A stretch of DNA of 64,000 nt from Streptomyces sp. sk2.1 (GTDB lineage Bacteria; Actinomycetota; Actinomycetes; Streptomycetales; Streptomycetaceae). The notes beneath the pieces are model-generated. The model was not told where the DNA came from. It ran no database searches and saw only the letters and a list, made by a program, of their open reading frames with translations. The position numbers and the translations under genes were made by a program. How positions within the stretch are numbered: position 1 is the stretch's first letter; every line of letters begins with the position of its first letter. The stretch is from NCBI RefSeq assembly GCF_008120935.1, contig NZ_RDBO01000021.1, forward strand, positions 73,087 to 137,086, given 5' to 3'. Below are positions 1-10,100 of this stretch, piece after piece.

Positions 1-386
1 TCCCAGATGGCGGCGGTCGCGGCGGCCCGCTCCGCGTCGTCCGGATCGCACGGTTCCGCGAACATCACCCGGAACAGCGCAGGGTGGTCGAGCGCGAAGC
101 GGACGTAGGCGACGGCGACCGCCGCGAGATCGTCGGCCGACCCGGGGGAGGGGTGGGCCGCGGCCAGGCATTCGGCGAGCTCGCGGTAGCCCTCCGCCGC
201 GACCGCGGAGACGAGCGCCTCGCGGTCCGCGTAGTGACGGTACGGGGCCGCCGCCGACACACCGGCCCGCCGTGCCACCGCCCGCAGGGACAGCCCGGCA
301 CTGCCGTCCTCCTCCAGGAGTTCCCGCGCCGCGCGCAGGCAGGCGGCGCGCAGATCTCCGTGGTGGTACGCACTTGCTTGCGACAT
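1..386 (-). CDS. TetR-family transcriptional regulator (3' end outside window)
   Basis: Only the N-terminal ~128 residues are present; the frame is open at the window edge. Residues about 10-55 form a TetR helix-turn-helix, with the recognition-helix stretch GVSAAAPYRHYADRE. The part after it (ALDHPALFRVMF) looks like a ligand-binding domain of the type called WHG/TetR_C. ATG at 386 is the only good start. It is divergent from the Old Yellow Enzyme gene at 484 and the 97-bp gap holds a near-perfect palindrome, so it probably represses itself and the oxidoreductase in response to an electrophilic or quinone-like ligand (inference). Confidence 0.88.
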   Translation of the reverse strand, partial: MSQASAYHHGDLRAACLRAARELLEEDGSAGLSLRAVARRAGVSAAAPYRHYADREALVSAVAAEGYRELAECLAAAHPSPGSADDLAAVAVAYVRFALDHPALFRVMFAEPCDPDDAERAAATAAIW

Positions 387-401
387 GGTTCACACCCTCT
401 C

Positions 402-448
402 ATGTTTACACCGCTCACATTGCTCCCTAATGTGAGCGGTGCATACAT
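402..448. promoter_or_regulatory. Palindromic operator between divergent TetR and OYE genes
   Basis: Perfect 13-bp arms, CACCGCTCACATT (409-421) and AATGTGAGCGGTG (429-441), are separated by 7 bp; partial symmetry extends to 402-448. A sigma70-like promoter for the rightward gene overlaps it (TTGCTC at 420-425, TACATT at 444-449, 18-bp spacer), and a weaker TTAGGG/TAAACA pair faces left. Binding here would cover both promoters. The link to the adjacent TetR protein is inferred from position. Confidence 0.75.
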
Positions 449-483
449 TGTGATCGGCCGAGACGAAAGAAGAGGGAACGCGG

Positions 484-1746
484 ATGACCGACGAGCTGTT
501 CTCGCCACTGCCCCTGCGCTCCGGGGCGACGCTGGGCAACCGGATCGCGAAGGCGGCCCTGGAGGAGAACATGGCCGGCGACGGGCAGCTGCCCGACCGA
601 CGGCTGCTGGGCCTGTACCGGCGCTGGGCCGGCGGCGGCACCGGACTGCTGATCACCGGCAACGTCATGGTCCACGCCGAGGCGCTGACCGGCCCCGCGG
701 GCATCGTGCTCGACGACGCCGCGCCGCTGGAGCCGTTCACCGAGTGGGCCGCGGCCGCCAAGTCCGGCGGCGGGGCCGTGTGGATGCAGATCAACCACCC
801 CGGCCGCCAGATCCAGGCGAACATGCCGGGTGTGGTGTGGGGCCCTTCCGCGGTGGGCGTCGACCTGGGGCGGCACAGCAGCCGCTTCGGCCGGCCCGTC
901 GCCATGACCCCGGAACAGATCGAGGCCACCGTGGCCCGCTTCGCGCTCACGGCCGCGCGGGCCGAACGGGCGGGGTTCGACGGCGTCGAGATCCACGCCG
1001 CGCACGGCTACCTCCTGTCGCAGTTCCTCTCCCCGCTGTCCAACCGGCGCACCGACGCGTGGGGCGGACCGCTGGAGAACCGGGCCCGGATGCTGCTGGA
1101 CGTGGTCCGCGCCGTCCGCGCCACCGTTTCGCCGTCCTTCGCGGTCGCGGTGAAGATCAACTCCGCCGACTTCCAGCGCGGCGGATTCGACGCGGACGAC
1201 GCCCGGCAGGTGATCGCGATGCTCGAACCGCTCGGTGTCGACCTGGTGGAACTGTCCGGCGGCAGCTACGAGAGCCCGGCGATGACCGGCCGCTCCGCCG
1301 ACGCCCGCACCAGGTCCAGGGAGGCCTACTTCCTGGACCTGGCGAAGGACCTTGTCGGGACCAGCCCGCTGCCGTTGATGCTCACCGGCGGCATCACGCG
1401 ACGCGAGACCGCGGAGAAGGTCCTCGCCGACGGCGTGGCACTCGTCGGGATGGGCACCGCCCTCGCCGTCACCCCCGACCTGCCCGACCGCTGGCGGGAG
1501 GGCCGCGAGGCCGAACGGCAGCTGCGGCCCGTCGAGTGGTCCGACAAGACCCTCGCCTCCGCCGCCGGGATGGCACAGGTCCGCCACCAGATGCGCCGCA
1601 TCGCCCGCGGAAGCGATCCCGCGCCCGGAATCCACCCGGCGCGCGCCCTGATCGCCGAGCAGCTCCAGCAGTGGCGGGCGCTGCGACGCTACCGCGTCTG
1701 GCTGTCCGGGGCGCGGGACACCGCCGCTGCGGACCGTGCCGGGTGA
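484..1746 (+). CDS. NADH:flavin oxidoreductase / Old Yellow Enzyme family
   Basis: 420-residue TIM-barrel FMN oxidoreductase. The family signature HAAHGYLLSQFLSP starts near residue 171 (His171 and His174 fit the substrate-binding pair), followed by NRRTDAWGG. A C-terminal phosphate-binding loop is seen as LTGGI...LVGMGTALA. Members reduce activated C=C bonds of enones, maleimides or nitro compounds with NAD(P)H. The ATG at 484 has a GAAGAGGGAA ribosome-binding site. It is divergent from a TetR gene with a shared operator, the classic arrangement of an inducible xenobiotic or quinone reductase. The exact substrate cannot be told. Confidence 0.9.
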   Translation: MTDELFSPLPLRSGATLGNRIAKAALEENMAGDGQLPDRRLLGLYRRWAGGGTGLLITGNVMVHAEALTGPAGIVLDDAAPLEPFTEWAAAAKSGGGAVWMQINHPGRQIQANMPGVVWGPSAVGVDLGRHSSRFGRPVAMTPEQIEATVARFALTAARAERAGFDGVEIHAAHGYLLSQFLSPLSNRRTDAWGGPLENRARMLLDVVRAVRATVSPSFAVAVKINSADFQRGGFDADDARQVIAMLEPLGVDLVELSGGSYESPAMTGRSADARTRSREAYFLDLAKDLVGTSPLPLMLTGGITRRETAEKVLADGVALVGMGTALAVTPDLPDRWREGREAERQLRPVEWSDKTLASAAGMAQVRHQMRRIARGSDPAPGIHPARALIAEQLQQWRALRRYRVWLSGARDTAAADRAG

Positions 1747-2026
1747 GCCGGACGGCCCCCGGAGCACGAGGTCACCGAGGCAGGCACCCGGATCCGCCCC
1801 GGCCCGGGGGAAACGGCCGGCCCCGCGAGGAGAGGCGGGTGCCGGACCGCGGGCCCCACGCCCCGGAGCGCGGCCGGAACGAGCCCGGAACGGCAACGAG
1901 CCGTGTTACCGGAACCGGGCACGAACAGCCGCTCCTCCTCGCCGTGCGCTGCGACGGAGGCCCGTGCTCCCGGGCTTTCCCGGCCACCCCGCAAGGGCGT
2001 CGAGCACGTCTCCCGGCCCGGCTCGA

Positions 2027-3049
2027 TCAGCCCAGTCCGATCCGGGCGGTGACCGGCAGGTGGTCGCTTCCGGTGGGCGGCAGGGTGCGGATCTGACGGA
2101 CGGTCGCCGAGCGGGCCATGACCTGGTCGATACGGGCCAGGGGGAGGCCGGCGGGGAAGCTGAAGGCGAAACCCCGCTCCGCCGTGTTCATCCGGGAGGT
2201 CAGCGGGGACAGCCCGCGGTCGTCGACGGTGCCGTTGAGATCGCCGAGCAGAAGGACCGTTCGCACGCTCTCGGCGGCGATGGCCCTGCCCAGCAGACCG
2301 GCGCTCTCGTCGCGCCGGGAGGACGTCAGCCCGCTCGCCCCGACGCGGATCGAGGGCAGATGCGCGACGTACGCCGCGATGTCGCCGTGCGGAGCGCGGA
2401 CCACGGCCCGCAGTCCGCGGCTCCAGGGTCCGGTGATCCCCCGGGGCCTGATGTCGACCGTCCCGGCGTCGGTCAGCGGATGCTTCGACCAGAGCCCGAC
2501 AGTGCCCCGGACGGCGTGGTACGGGTAGTCCGGGGCGAGGGTCCGCGCGTACGCCGTCAGCGCCGGGGGCACCAGCTCCTCCAGCGCGATGAGGTCGGGC
2601 TCGGCGGCGGCCAGGGCGCGGGCGGTGCCCGCCGGGTCGGCGTTCTCGTCGCTGACGTTGTGCTGCACCACGACCAGCTCGTCCGGGCCGGGCCCGGCCC
2701 CGGGCAGGAGCAGCCCGCCGAAGAGGTACGTCCAGGCCGCCACCGGCAGCAGCAGCGCCGTCAGCGCGAGCGCCGAACGGCGCAGCAGGGCCAGGACGAA
2801 CAGCACCACGACCACCGGGCCGAGCCACGGAAGGAACACTTCCAGCAGACTGCCCAGGCGGCCCACGGAGTTGGGCACCGCCCGGTGGAAGACCATGAGC
2901 CCGGCCGTCAGTACCGCGAACAGGGCGAGCACCCGTCCCCGCCCCCAGGCCGACCGGTGCGGCGAGTCCCGCCGCGCGCCGTCACCCGCGGCCCGCGGCA
3001 CGGATCGCCGTCGTATCCACCGGGTCACTGCTGTCTTCCCCTCCACCAC
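2027..3049 (-). CDS. Membrane-anchored endonuclease/exonuclease/phosphatase family protein
   Basis: 340 residues. The N-terminal ~125 residues hold a basic cytoplasmic start and three hydrophobic segments (about 38-56, 65-86 and 92-110), as in actinobacterial membrane-tethered EEP proteins. The catalytic fold follows with its hallmark blocks: VVQHNVSDEN (metal/Asn), LEELVP (catalytic Glu), LLLGDLNGT (Asp-x-Asn) and the terminal GSDHLPV (Asp-His). The active domain would lie outside the membrane. The substrate could be a phosphodiester, nucleic acid or phospholipid. The first Met is not certain; ATG 3049 is used because no better site is seen before the first hydrophobic segment. No operon partner. 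Confidence 0.85.
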   Translation of the reverse strand: MVEGKTAVTRWIRRRSVPRAAGDGARRDSPHRSAWGRGRVLALFAVLTAGLMVFHRAVPNSVGRLGSLLEVFLPWLGPVVVVLFVLALLRRSALALTALLLPVAAWTYLFGGLLLPGAGPGPDELVVVQHNVSDENADPAGTARALAAAEPDLIALEELVPPALTAYARTLAPDYPYHAVRGTVGLWSKHPLTDAGTVDIRPRGITGPWSRGLRAVVRAPHGDIAAYVAHLPSIRVGASGLTSSRRDESAGLLGRAIAAESVRTVLLLGDLNGTVDDRGLSPLTSRMNTAERGFAFSFPAGLPLARIDQVMARSATVRQIRTLPPTGSDHLPVTARIGLG

Positions 3050-3164
3050 GGCTCCCCATCTGCGTCCGCCCGACCTCGCTGCCCAGGACGGGCCGTCGGG
3101 CGGAACAGTTCCCGGGCCCCGTCCCCAGGAGGGTACGGGCGGGGCCCACCGGGTCCGGACGCGG

Positions 3165-4541
3165 TCAGTCCGCCAGGCCGCGGGCCCTTCGGAAACGCTC
3201 CCTGCCCTCGGACAGCGTGACGACGGGGCCGGGGTAGTCGTACCGGGCCCGCTCCGGGGCCGGCAGCTTCCACGGCTCGTGCACCGCGGCCCCCGCGATC
3301 CCGCCCAGCTCGGGCACCCAGCGGCGGACGTACACCCCCTCGGGGTCGTACCGCCTGCCCTGCGTCACGGGGTTGAGCACCCGGTTGGGCCGGGTGTCCG
3401 TGCCGGTACCGGCCACCCACTGCCAGTTGAGCTGGTTGTCGGCCACATCGCCGTCCACCAGCAGGTCCAGGAAGTGGCGGGCGCCGACCCGCCAGTCGAC
3501 GTACAGCGTCTTGACGAGGAAACAGGCCGCGAGCAGACGCCCCCGGTTGTGCATCCAGCCCTCGTGGGCGAGCTGCCGCATCGCCGCGTCGACCACCGGA
3601 TACCCGGTGCGGCCCCGCTTCCACGCGGTGATCTCATCTGCCGCCGCCGTACCCGAGCGCCAGCGGTCGTGCCGGGTCCGGTAGTCCGCGACGGCCGCCG
3701 CGGGCCGGGCCGCGAGCACCTGATGGTGGAAGTCGCGCCAGCACAACTGCCGGACGAACGCCTCGGGGCCCGCACCACCCACGAGGCGCGCACGGTGGAC
3801 GAGTTCCGCGGGGGAGAGCGTGCCGAAATGCAGGTGCGGGGAGAACCGGGAGGTCGCGTCGCCGGCCAGATCGTCATGGCGCTCCGCGTAATCCGCCGCA
3901 CCGGTGCGCCACCAGGCCGTCGCGCGCCTGCGGCCCACGCTCTCCCCGCCCGCGGCCAGCCCCTTTGACACCCCGGTCACCGAGGCGCGGGAGGGCAGGC
4001 CCTCCGACGCGACGCCGTCGGGCACGGGCACCGCCCGCGGGGCGGGCAGCGGGGTCCGCGGGAGCACCTGCGACCAGCGGCGGAAGTACGGGGTGAAGAC
4101 CGCGAAGTGGTCCGACCCCGCGGGCGTCACCGCGCCGGGCGGGACCACGGTGGTCACCGCGTCGTGCACGCGCAGGCGCCGGCCCGCCGACGTCAACGCC
4201 TCGCGCAGCCGCGCCTCCCGCGCCAGTGCGAAACGGCTCACCCCGGCCGACATGTGCACCTCGTCCGCGCCCACCTCCGCGGCGACCCGGCACACCTCCT
4301 CCACCGTGTCGCCCGAGCGCACCACCAGCCTGCCGCCGCGCCCGCGCAGGGCGGCGTCGAGGTCGCCCAGGCAGTCGGCGAGGAACGCCCGGCGATTGGG
4401 CGGGGCGAAGCCGGCCGCGTCGATGGCGGGGTCCCGCACGAACAGCGGTACCACTTCGCCCGAGGCCGCGAGCGCCGTGTGCAGCGGCGGGTGGTCGTGC
4501 ACCCGCAGATCCGCGGTGAACAGGACGATCGGGACGGTCAT
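3165..4541 (-). CDS. phr: Deoxyribodipyrimidine photolyase (class I CPD photolyase)
   Basis: 458 residues, the usual length. The N-terminal Rossmann antenna domain (residues about 2-130, starting TVPIVLFTADLRVHDHPPL) is followed by the FAD-binding domain with LCWRDFHHQVL, GYPVVDAAMRQL, GWMHNRGRLLAACFLVK and NQLNWQWVAGTG..PNRVLNP. It repairs UV cyclobutane pyrimidine dimers using blue light. The ATG at 4541 is preceded by AGGAG at 7-nt spacing, so longer readings of the frame are not needed. Single gene, with no visible partner. The tail has PELGGI..AVHEPW as expected for the family. Confidence 0.94.
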   Translation of the reverse strand: MTVPIVLFTADLRVHDHPPLHTALAASGEVVPLFVRDPAIDAAGFAPPNRRAFLADCLGDLDAALRGRGGRLVVRSGDTVEEVCRVAAEVGADEVHMSAGVSRFALAREARLREALTSAGRRLRVHDAVTTVVPPGAVTPAGSDHFAVFTPYFRRWSQVLPRTPLPAPRAVPVPDGVASEGLPSRASVTGVSKGLAAGGESVGRRRATAWWRTGAADYAERHDDLAGDATSRFSPHLHFGTLSPAELVHRARLVGGAGPEAFVRQLCWRDFHHQVLAARPAAAVADYRTRHDRWRSGTAAADEITAWKRGRTGYPVVDAAMRQLAHEGWMHNRGRLLAACFLVKTLYVDWRVGARHFLDLLVDGDVADNQLNWQWVAGTGTDTRPNRVLNPVTQGRRYDPEGVYVRRWVPELGGIAGAAVHEPWKLPAPERARYDYPGPVVTLSEGRERFRRARGLAD

Positions 4542-4734
4542 TGCGTCACTCCTGGTCGGGTCCGGTCGAGGGAACGGCCCCCTGACAACAGCGCGGAACC
4601 CCGGACGGTGGCGGGGGCCGCGGCTGTTTTCCGGGCACGACGCGACGCGCCCCGTCGGGCGGCGACCGGTGGAGGGGCGCCGGGGCCGGTGGACCGCCGG
4701 AGCACCGGATGACCCCGGCACCGCGCCCGGCCCG

Positions 4735-5856
4735 TCAACGGCGCGGTGACCGCCGTACCGTCAGCACCGCCACGTCGTCGTGCCGCTCGCCGCCCCCGGC
4801 GAACGCGCGCGCGTCGTCGCAGAGCGCGCGTGGCAGATCGGTGGGGGAGAGCGACACGTACCGGGTGAGGCTCTCGGTGAGGGGATAGAACGAACCGTCC
4901 GCGGCACGGGTCTCGGTGAGCCCGTCCGTGGTCAGGAGCAGGGTCGCGCCGGGCGGGAAGACGAACCAGTCGACCGTCGCGGGTTCGTCCGCGAGATCGG
5001 CGAGACCGAGGGGGACGCCGGAGGTGAGGGCCGGCGTCATGACGGCGGCGTCCTGCAGCAACTGCGGCAGGACGTGACCGCAGTTGATGGCCTGCGCCTC
5101 CGCCCCCGCGTCGACGCTGAGGACGAGCGCGGTGACGAACCGCTCGTCGTCGCCGGTCTGCGCGGCATAGGAGTTGTGCCGTACGACGGAGGCGTCCAGG
5201 GCGTCGACGAGCGCGGTCAGGGTGGGTTCCCGGTGGGCCGTCGCACGGAAGGCGCCGATGACGGCGAACGCGGCGCCGACCGCCGGGAGGCCCTTTCCCT
5301 GGACGTCGCCGATCAGCACCCGGGTCCCCCACGGCGAGTCGACGACGTCGTAGATGTCCCCGCCGACCAGACGGTCCTCCTGCACCGGCTCGTACACACC
5401 GTTCACCAGGACGTCGTCGGTGAGCATGGGCAGGGGGCGCAGGATGTGACGCTGCATCGCGGCCGCGGTGGAACGCAGCCGCATCATCTCCTGCTCCCGG
5501 TTGATGCGGCGGTGGCACGCGTAGACGGAGGCCGCCCCCAGGACGAGGGTGAGCAGGATCATGAGGATCCTGTCGAGCCACGGCCATCCGTCCCCCTGCC
5601 GGACCAGCATGGCGAGGACGACGACGAACTCGGTCCAGGCGGCCACGAACTGCGTCTGCCGGACGGTGCACAGCGCGGACGCCGCCCCCGGAAGGAACAC
5701 GAGAAGCCCGAGAAGCCACACCGGGGACTGCGACAGGGCCCCCAGAACCGTCACCAGCAGGGTCACCACGGCGACGGCGATCACGACTTCGGTCCCGCTC
5801 GGGGGCTCGATGGCCTCCACCGGGCGCGTCGGCTTCTTCGAATGGTTACGGAGCAC
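4735..5856 (-). CDS. PP2C/SpoIIE-type serine phosphatase with membrane segments
   Basis: 373 residues from GTG 5856, chosen because GGAGG lies 4 nt upstream; a longer upstream reading is low-complexity and unlikely. Hydrophobic stretches near residues 23-45, 47-68 and 95-115 suggest a membrane-anchored sensor part. The C-terminal ~230 residues are an RsbU/SpoIIE phosphatase, with metal-binding blocks GGDIYD, GDVQGKGL, TTDGLTET and HDDVAV. Such proteins dephosphorylate anti-anti-sigma factors, releasing a stress sigma factor. No anti-sigma partner is adjacent. It is divergent from the LuxR-type regulator at 6030. Confidence 0.88.
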   Translation of the reverse strand: MLRNHSKKPTRPVEAIEPPSGTEVVIAVAVVTLLVTVLGALSQSPVWLLGLLVFLPGAASALCTVRQTQFVAAWTEFVVVLAMLVRQGDGWPWLDRILMILLTLVLGAASVYACHRRINREQEMMRLRSTAAAMQRHILRPLPMLTDDVLVNGVYEPVQEDRLVGGDIYDVVDSPWGTRVLIGDVQGKGLPAVGAAFAVIGAFRATAHREPTLTALVDALDASVVRHNSYAAQTGDDERFVTALVLSVDAGAEAQAINCGHVLPQLLQDAAVMTPALTSGVPLGLADLADEPATVDWFVFPPGATLLLTTDGLTETRAADGSFYPLTESLTRYVSLSPTDLPRALCDDARAFAGGGERHDDVAVLTVRRSPRR

Positions 5857-6029
5857 GGGACCTCCGGGACAGATGGTGCATTTCCCTTTACCGTAGACAG
5901 CCCCCGACCGCAGGGCGACCGCGCCTCGCCGGACGGCCGCACCCCTCCCGGCGGCAGGCATTCCGGGTCGGCGCACGGCGCGCCGGGCGGCGGGGATAGG
6001 GTTCCGTCCGAAAAGGGGGAGGGAACCGG

Positions 6030-7064
6030 ATGCTGCGGGCGCTGGGACTGGGACCGGCCGAGGAGGCCGTCTACACCGCTCTGCTGCCCCGGTCGTCGGC
6101 CTCCGCCCAGGACCTCGTCCGGCAGACCGGACTGGAACGTGCCGGCATCGCCCACGTCCTGCGCGACCTGGCGGCACGCGGCCTGGTCGCGGTGGTGTCC
6201 GAGGAAGCGGGCGGCGGGGCACCCGCCCCGGCCGGCCGGGAAACCGACGACGGCCCCGCCACCCGCTACCGGCTCACCCCGCCGTCCGTGGCCCTCGCCC
6301 CGCTCCTCGTCGAGCAGCGCAACGCGCTGCAACGGGCCGAGACCGCGTTCTCGGTGCTCACCGAGCAGTACCGGAACACCGCCGCGCACCCCGCGGGCAG
6401 CGTCGTGGAGGTGGTCGTCGGCGTGGAGCAGGTCGCCCACCGGTTCCACCAGTTGCAGCGCGGCGCGCAGCGCGAACTGCTCGTGTTTCTCGTGGGCGCG
6501 CCGATCGCGGTGCCGCGCGAGGACACCGACCTGGCGGAGAGCTCCGCACTGGACCGCGGGGTCGAGTTCCGGGTCGTGGCCACGAAGGACTACCTCGACG
6601 GACATGAGGTGGCGCCGGACATGCGGGAGGCCATCACGGCGGGGCTGGAACTCCGCCTGGTCGAGAACCTGCCGCTGAAGATGGTCGTCTCGGACCGGGA
6701 GCGCGCCATGGTGCCGCTGGAGGTGGCCGGCTCCTGCGGCGAGCCGAGCGCCATCGTCGTGCACCGCAGCGGCCTGCTCACCGCCCTTGTGCACCTGTTC
6801 GAGAAGGAGTGGGCGCAGGCCCGGCCGCTGTACCCCACCACCACGGGCGTACGGGCGCAGGTCGCAGCGGAGAAGCAGCCGACCGAGGGTGAACTCGAGG
6901 TCCTGTCCCTGCTGTTGGCGGGGGTCTCCGACCGGCGCGCGGCCTCGCAGCTCGGCGTCTCCATCCGGACCGTGGAGCGGCGGACGCGCCGCCTGATGGA
7001 CCTCGCGGGGGCGGACTCCCGACTGCAGCTCGGCTGGCACGCGGCCCGCGCGGGCTGGCTGTGA
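6030..7064 (+). CDS. LuxR-type regulator with N-terminal TrmB-like winged helix
   Basis: 344 residues with two DNA-binding-like ends. Residues 1-60 form a TrmB-like winged helix (LGLGPAEEAVYTALLP..). Residues about 285-335 form a LuxR/GerE helix-turn-helix (LLAGVSDRRAASQLGVSIRTVERR). The middle is a likely sensor region with no recognised motif. This architecture is common in streptomycetes, where regulators of this kind often control specialised metabolism or protease production. The ATG at 6030 has a strong GGGAGGGA site. The secreted protease gene 130 bp downstream on the same strand may be a target (inference). Confidence 0.85.
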   Translation: MLRALGLGPAEEAVYTALLPRSSASAQDLVRQTGLERAGIAHVLRDLAARGLVAVVSEEAGGGAPAPAGRETDDGPATRYRLTPPSVALAPLLVEQRNALQRAETAFSVLTEQYRNTAAHPAGSVVEVVVGVEQVAHRFHQLQRGAQRELLVFLVGAPIAVPREDTDLAESSALDRGVEFRVVATKDYLDGHEVAPDMREAITAGLELRLVENLPLKMVVSDRERAMVPLEVAGSCGEPSAIVVHRSGLLTALVHLFEKEWAQARPLYPTTTGVRAQVAAEKQPTEGELEVLSLLLAGVSDRRAASQLGVSIRTVERRTRRLMDLAGADSRLQLGWHAARAGWL

Positions 7065-7121
7065 CCAGCACCCCGGCATGACCGCCTGACGGAAAACCGA
7101 CATGCGGGAAACCCGTCACGC

Positions 7122-7152
7122 GCAGACATCCCTGCACCATGCGCATGTCTGC
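7122..7152. promoter_or_regulatory. Inverted repeat upstream of the secreted protease gene
   Basis: GCAGACAT (7122-7129) and ATGTCTGC (7145-7152) are perfect 8-bp arms separated by 15 bp, 45 bp before the protease start. A regulator half-site pair is possible; no -10 or -35 boxes are obvious around it. Confidence 0.35.
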
Positions 7153-7196
7153 CAGGCTGCAGCCGCACCAAATCTTTGTGCCGAGTAGGGAGATTC

Positions 7197-10100
7197 ATGC
7201 GTCCCATCACGCGTATAGCCATGGGTGCGGCGTCCGCCGCGACCCTGGCCTTCACGGCGGTCACGCCGTCCGGGGCGGCGGACGCGCCCCATGACGCCGC
7301 CTCGGGGAAGAGGCCCATCGTCGGCAGCGAGGCCGCGCAGAACCGCGGCAAGCAGACGACGGTCACGCTCGTCACCGGCGACAAGGTCCTTGTGACCACG
7401 GACAAGTCGGGCCGCAGCTCCGCGGCGGTGCTGCCCCGCGAGGACGGCACGCAGCCGATGTTCCGGACCTACCAGTCGGGCGAGGACCTCTACGTCTATC
7501 CCGACGGCGTCACCCGGGCCATCAGTGAGGGCGTGGTCGACGACCAGCTGTTCAACGTCACCGGCCTCATCCGCCAGGGCTACGACGACGCGCACACCGA
7601 CGCGCTCCCGCTGATCGCCACCTACGGGAACGGCGTGAACGTCGCCAGGAACGCGCCGGAGGCACCTCGCGGCTCCGAGCAGAGCCTGCTGCTCCCCGCC
7701 GTGGGCGGCGTGGCGCTCAAGGCGGACAAGGACACCGCCGCCACGTTCTGGCGGGACGTCACCGACCCCCGCTCGCGTTCCGCCTCCGCGCTGAAGAAGC
7801 TGTGGCTGGACGGCAAGGTCGAGGCCACTCTGGACCGGTCCACCAAGCAGGTCCACGCGCCCGAGGCATGGGCGGCCGGCTACGACGGCAAGAACACCAA
7901 GGTCGCCGTGCTGGACACGGGCGCGGACGCCGAGCACCCGGACCTGGCCGACCGGATCACCGGTACCAAGAACTTCACGGACTCCAAGACCTCCGACGAC
8001 TATGTGGGCCACGGCACCCACACCGCCTCCACGGTCGGCGGGTCCGGCGCCGCGAGCGACGGCAAGAAGAAGGGCGTCGCCCCCGGCACCTCCCTGCTCA
8101 TCGGAAAGGTCCTCAACGACAGCGGGGCCGGTCTGGACTCCTGGGTCATCGCAGGGATGCAGTGGGCCGTCGACCAGCAGGCCGACATCGTCTCCATGAG
8201 CCTGGGCAATCCGTCGGCCAGGGACTGCACCGACCCGGTGGCACAGGCCACGGAGCAGCTCGCGAAGAGCGAGCACACCCTGTTCGTCGTCGCCGCGGGC
8301 AACTCCGGACCGGGCACCGAGACCGTCTCCTCGCCCGGGTGCGTGCCCGACGTGCTGACCGTCGGCGCCGTGGACCGGGACGACACCACCGCCCAGTTCT
8401 CCAGCCGCGGCCCCGTGGCCGTCACGCACACGCTCAAGCCCGAGATCGCGGCTCCGGGCGTCGACATCTCGGCGGCCTCCGCCGGCGGCCGCGGCGTCTA
8501 CGCCTACCGGTCGATGTCCGGCACCTCGATGGCGACCCCGCACGTGGCGGGCGCCGCGGCCATCCTCCGCCAGGCCCACCCGGACTGGACCGCGCAGCAG
8601 ATCAAGGCCGCACTCGTCTCCTCGGCCCGCACCGGCGGGAAGGTGGCCGGCGCCGAGGAGACCGGCGGCGGCGTCCTCGACGTGTTCGCCGCGGTGAACC
8701 AGAAGGTGCTCGCGGCCCCCTCCGTCCAGGCCGGCAGCTACAACTGGCCCCAGGACGCGTCCGACCGCACCACCGTGCAGGTGCCGTTCACCAACACCGG
8801 CACCAAGGACGTCACCCTGGACCTGAAGGTCAGTGACGTGCACGGCAACGACGGCAGCGCGGTCCGCTCCGGCATCATCAAGGCGGAGCAGCGCAAGCTG
8901 ACGGTCCCCGCAGGGGCCACCGTCCAGCTGCCGGTGCGGATCGACCCCACCGCCCGCCTCCAGGACTCCCAGTACGGCGCGGTCACCGGCCGGATCCTGG
9001 CCACCGGAAACGACGTGCACGTCTCCGTGCCGGTCACACTCCACGTCGAGCCGGAGACGGTCACGCTCCGGGTCAAGACCCTCGACCGCAACGGCGCCGC
9101 CGCGACCGGCAACTCCTCCCTGGACCTCGTCAGCCTGGACACCGACGAGGGAGAGCGCCGCAAGAACGCCGGGGCGCCCGACCAGACCTATCGCGTCCGC
9201 CCGGGAAGCTACTCCCTCAGCGGCTTCGTGACGACGTACGGCGCCGGCAACGCGCCCGAATCGATGAGTTACCTCGCGCAGCCGGAGCTCCGCCTCACCC
9301 GGGACACCACCGTCGTCCTCGACGCGCGCAAGGCCCACCGGCTGAGCCTGGACACCGAACGGCCCGCGAAGGTGGACACGACCACCTTCAGCTACGCCCG
9401 TGGCTGGGACGACACCTGGCAGGTCTCCGGCTCGCTCACCACGGACGGCACCGTCCAGAAGTTCTACGCGGACATCGACGGGCGCGTCACGGACGGCACC
9501 TTCACGTTCCGGCCCACCTGGCGTGCCACCGGCTCCCAGGACGACTCGTCGTACGTCTACAACCTGACGTTCCCCACCCACGGCCCGCTCGGCGCCGACC
9601 GGACGTACCGGCCCAAGGACTCCCGGCTGGCGCGGGTCACCGAGACCTGGAACGCCATGGGCAAGGAAGCGGACTACCTCGACGCCCTGTTCCTGCGCCC
9701 CGCCGAGAACAGCGCCGCGTACGTTCCCGTGAGCCCGTACGGCTCGGTGCACGTGCCCGGTACCCGCACCGCCTACTACACGGCCGCCGAGGACGCCGTC
9801 TGGTACCACGGCGCCATGACCAGCTTCCCGTTCGCCGCGTTCATGGGCGACCAGGAGCGCACCTACCGGCCCGGCGAACGACGCACCGAGGAGTGGTACG
9901 GCGACCTCCTGAGGCCGTCCGCGTCGCGCGACAACGACGGCAAGCTGCTGCTGGCCGCCGAGCGCCAGGGCAACCTGATGGGCTTCCAGACCGGGTTCTG
10001 GCTCGACGGTTCCGGGGACCACTGGTCCCCCGGCGGGTCCTTCGGTGACATCGGCAACCTGGCGCTGAAGCGCGACGGCGAGCTGATCGGCAAGCGCGTC

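Noticed and set aside
1747..2026. Terminator or RNA element after the OYE gene
   Set aside because: Several short GC-rich stems are possible, but none is longer or better than expected at this base composition.
84..2096. 670-residue plus-strand open frame
   Set aside because: It crosses the TetR gene, the promoter region and the OYE gene; it is Arg/Pro/Gly-rich and out of phase with the OYE frame, a shadow of high GC content.
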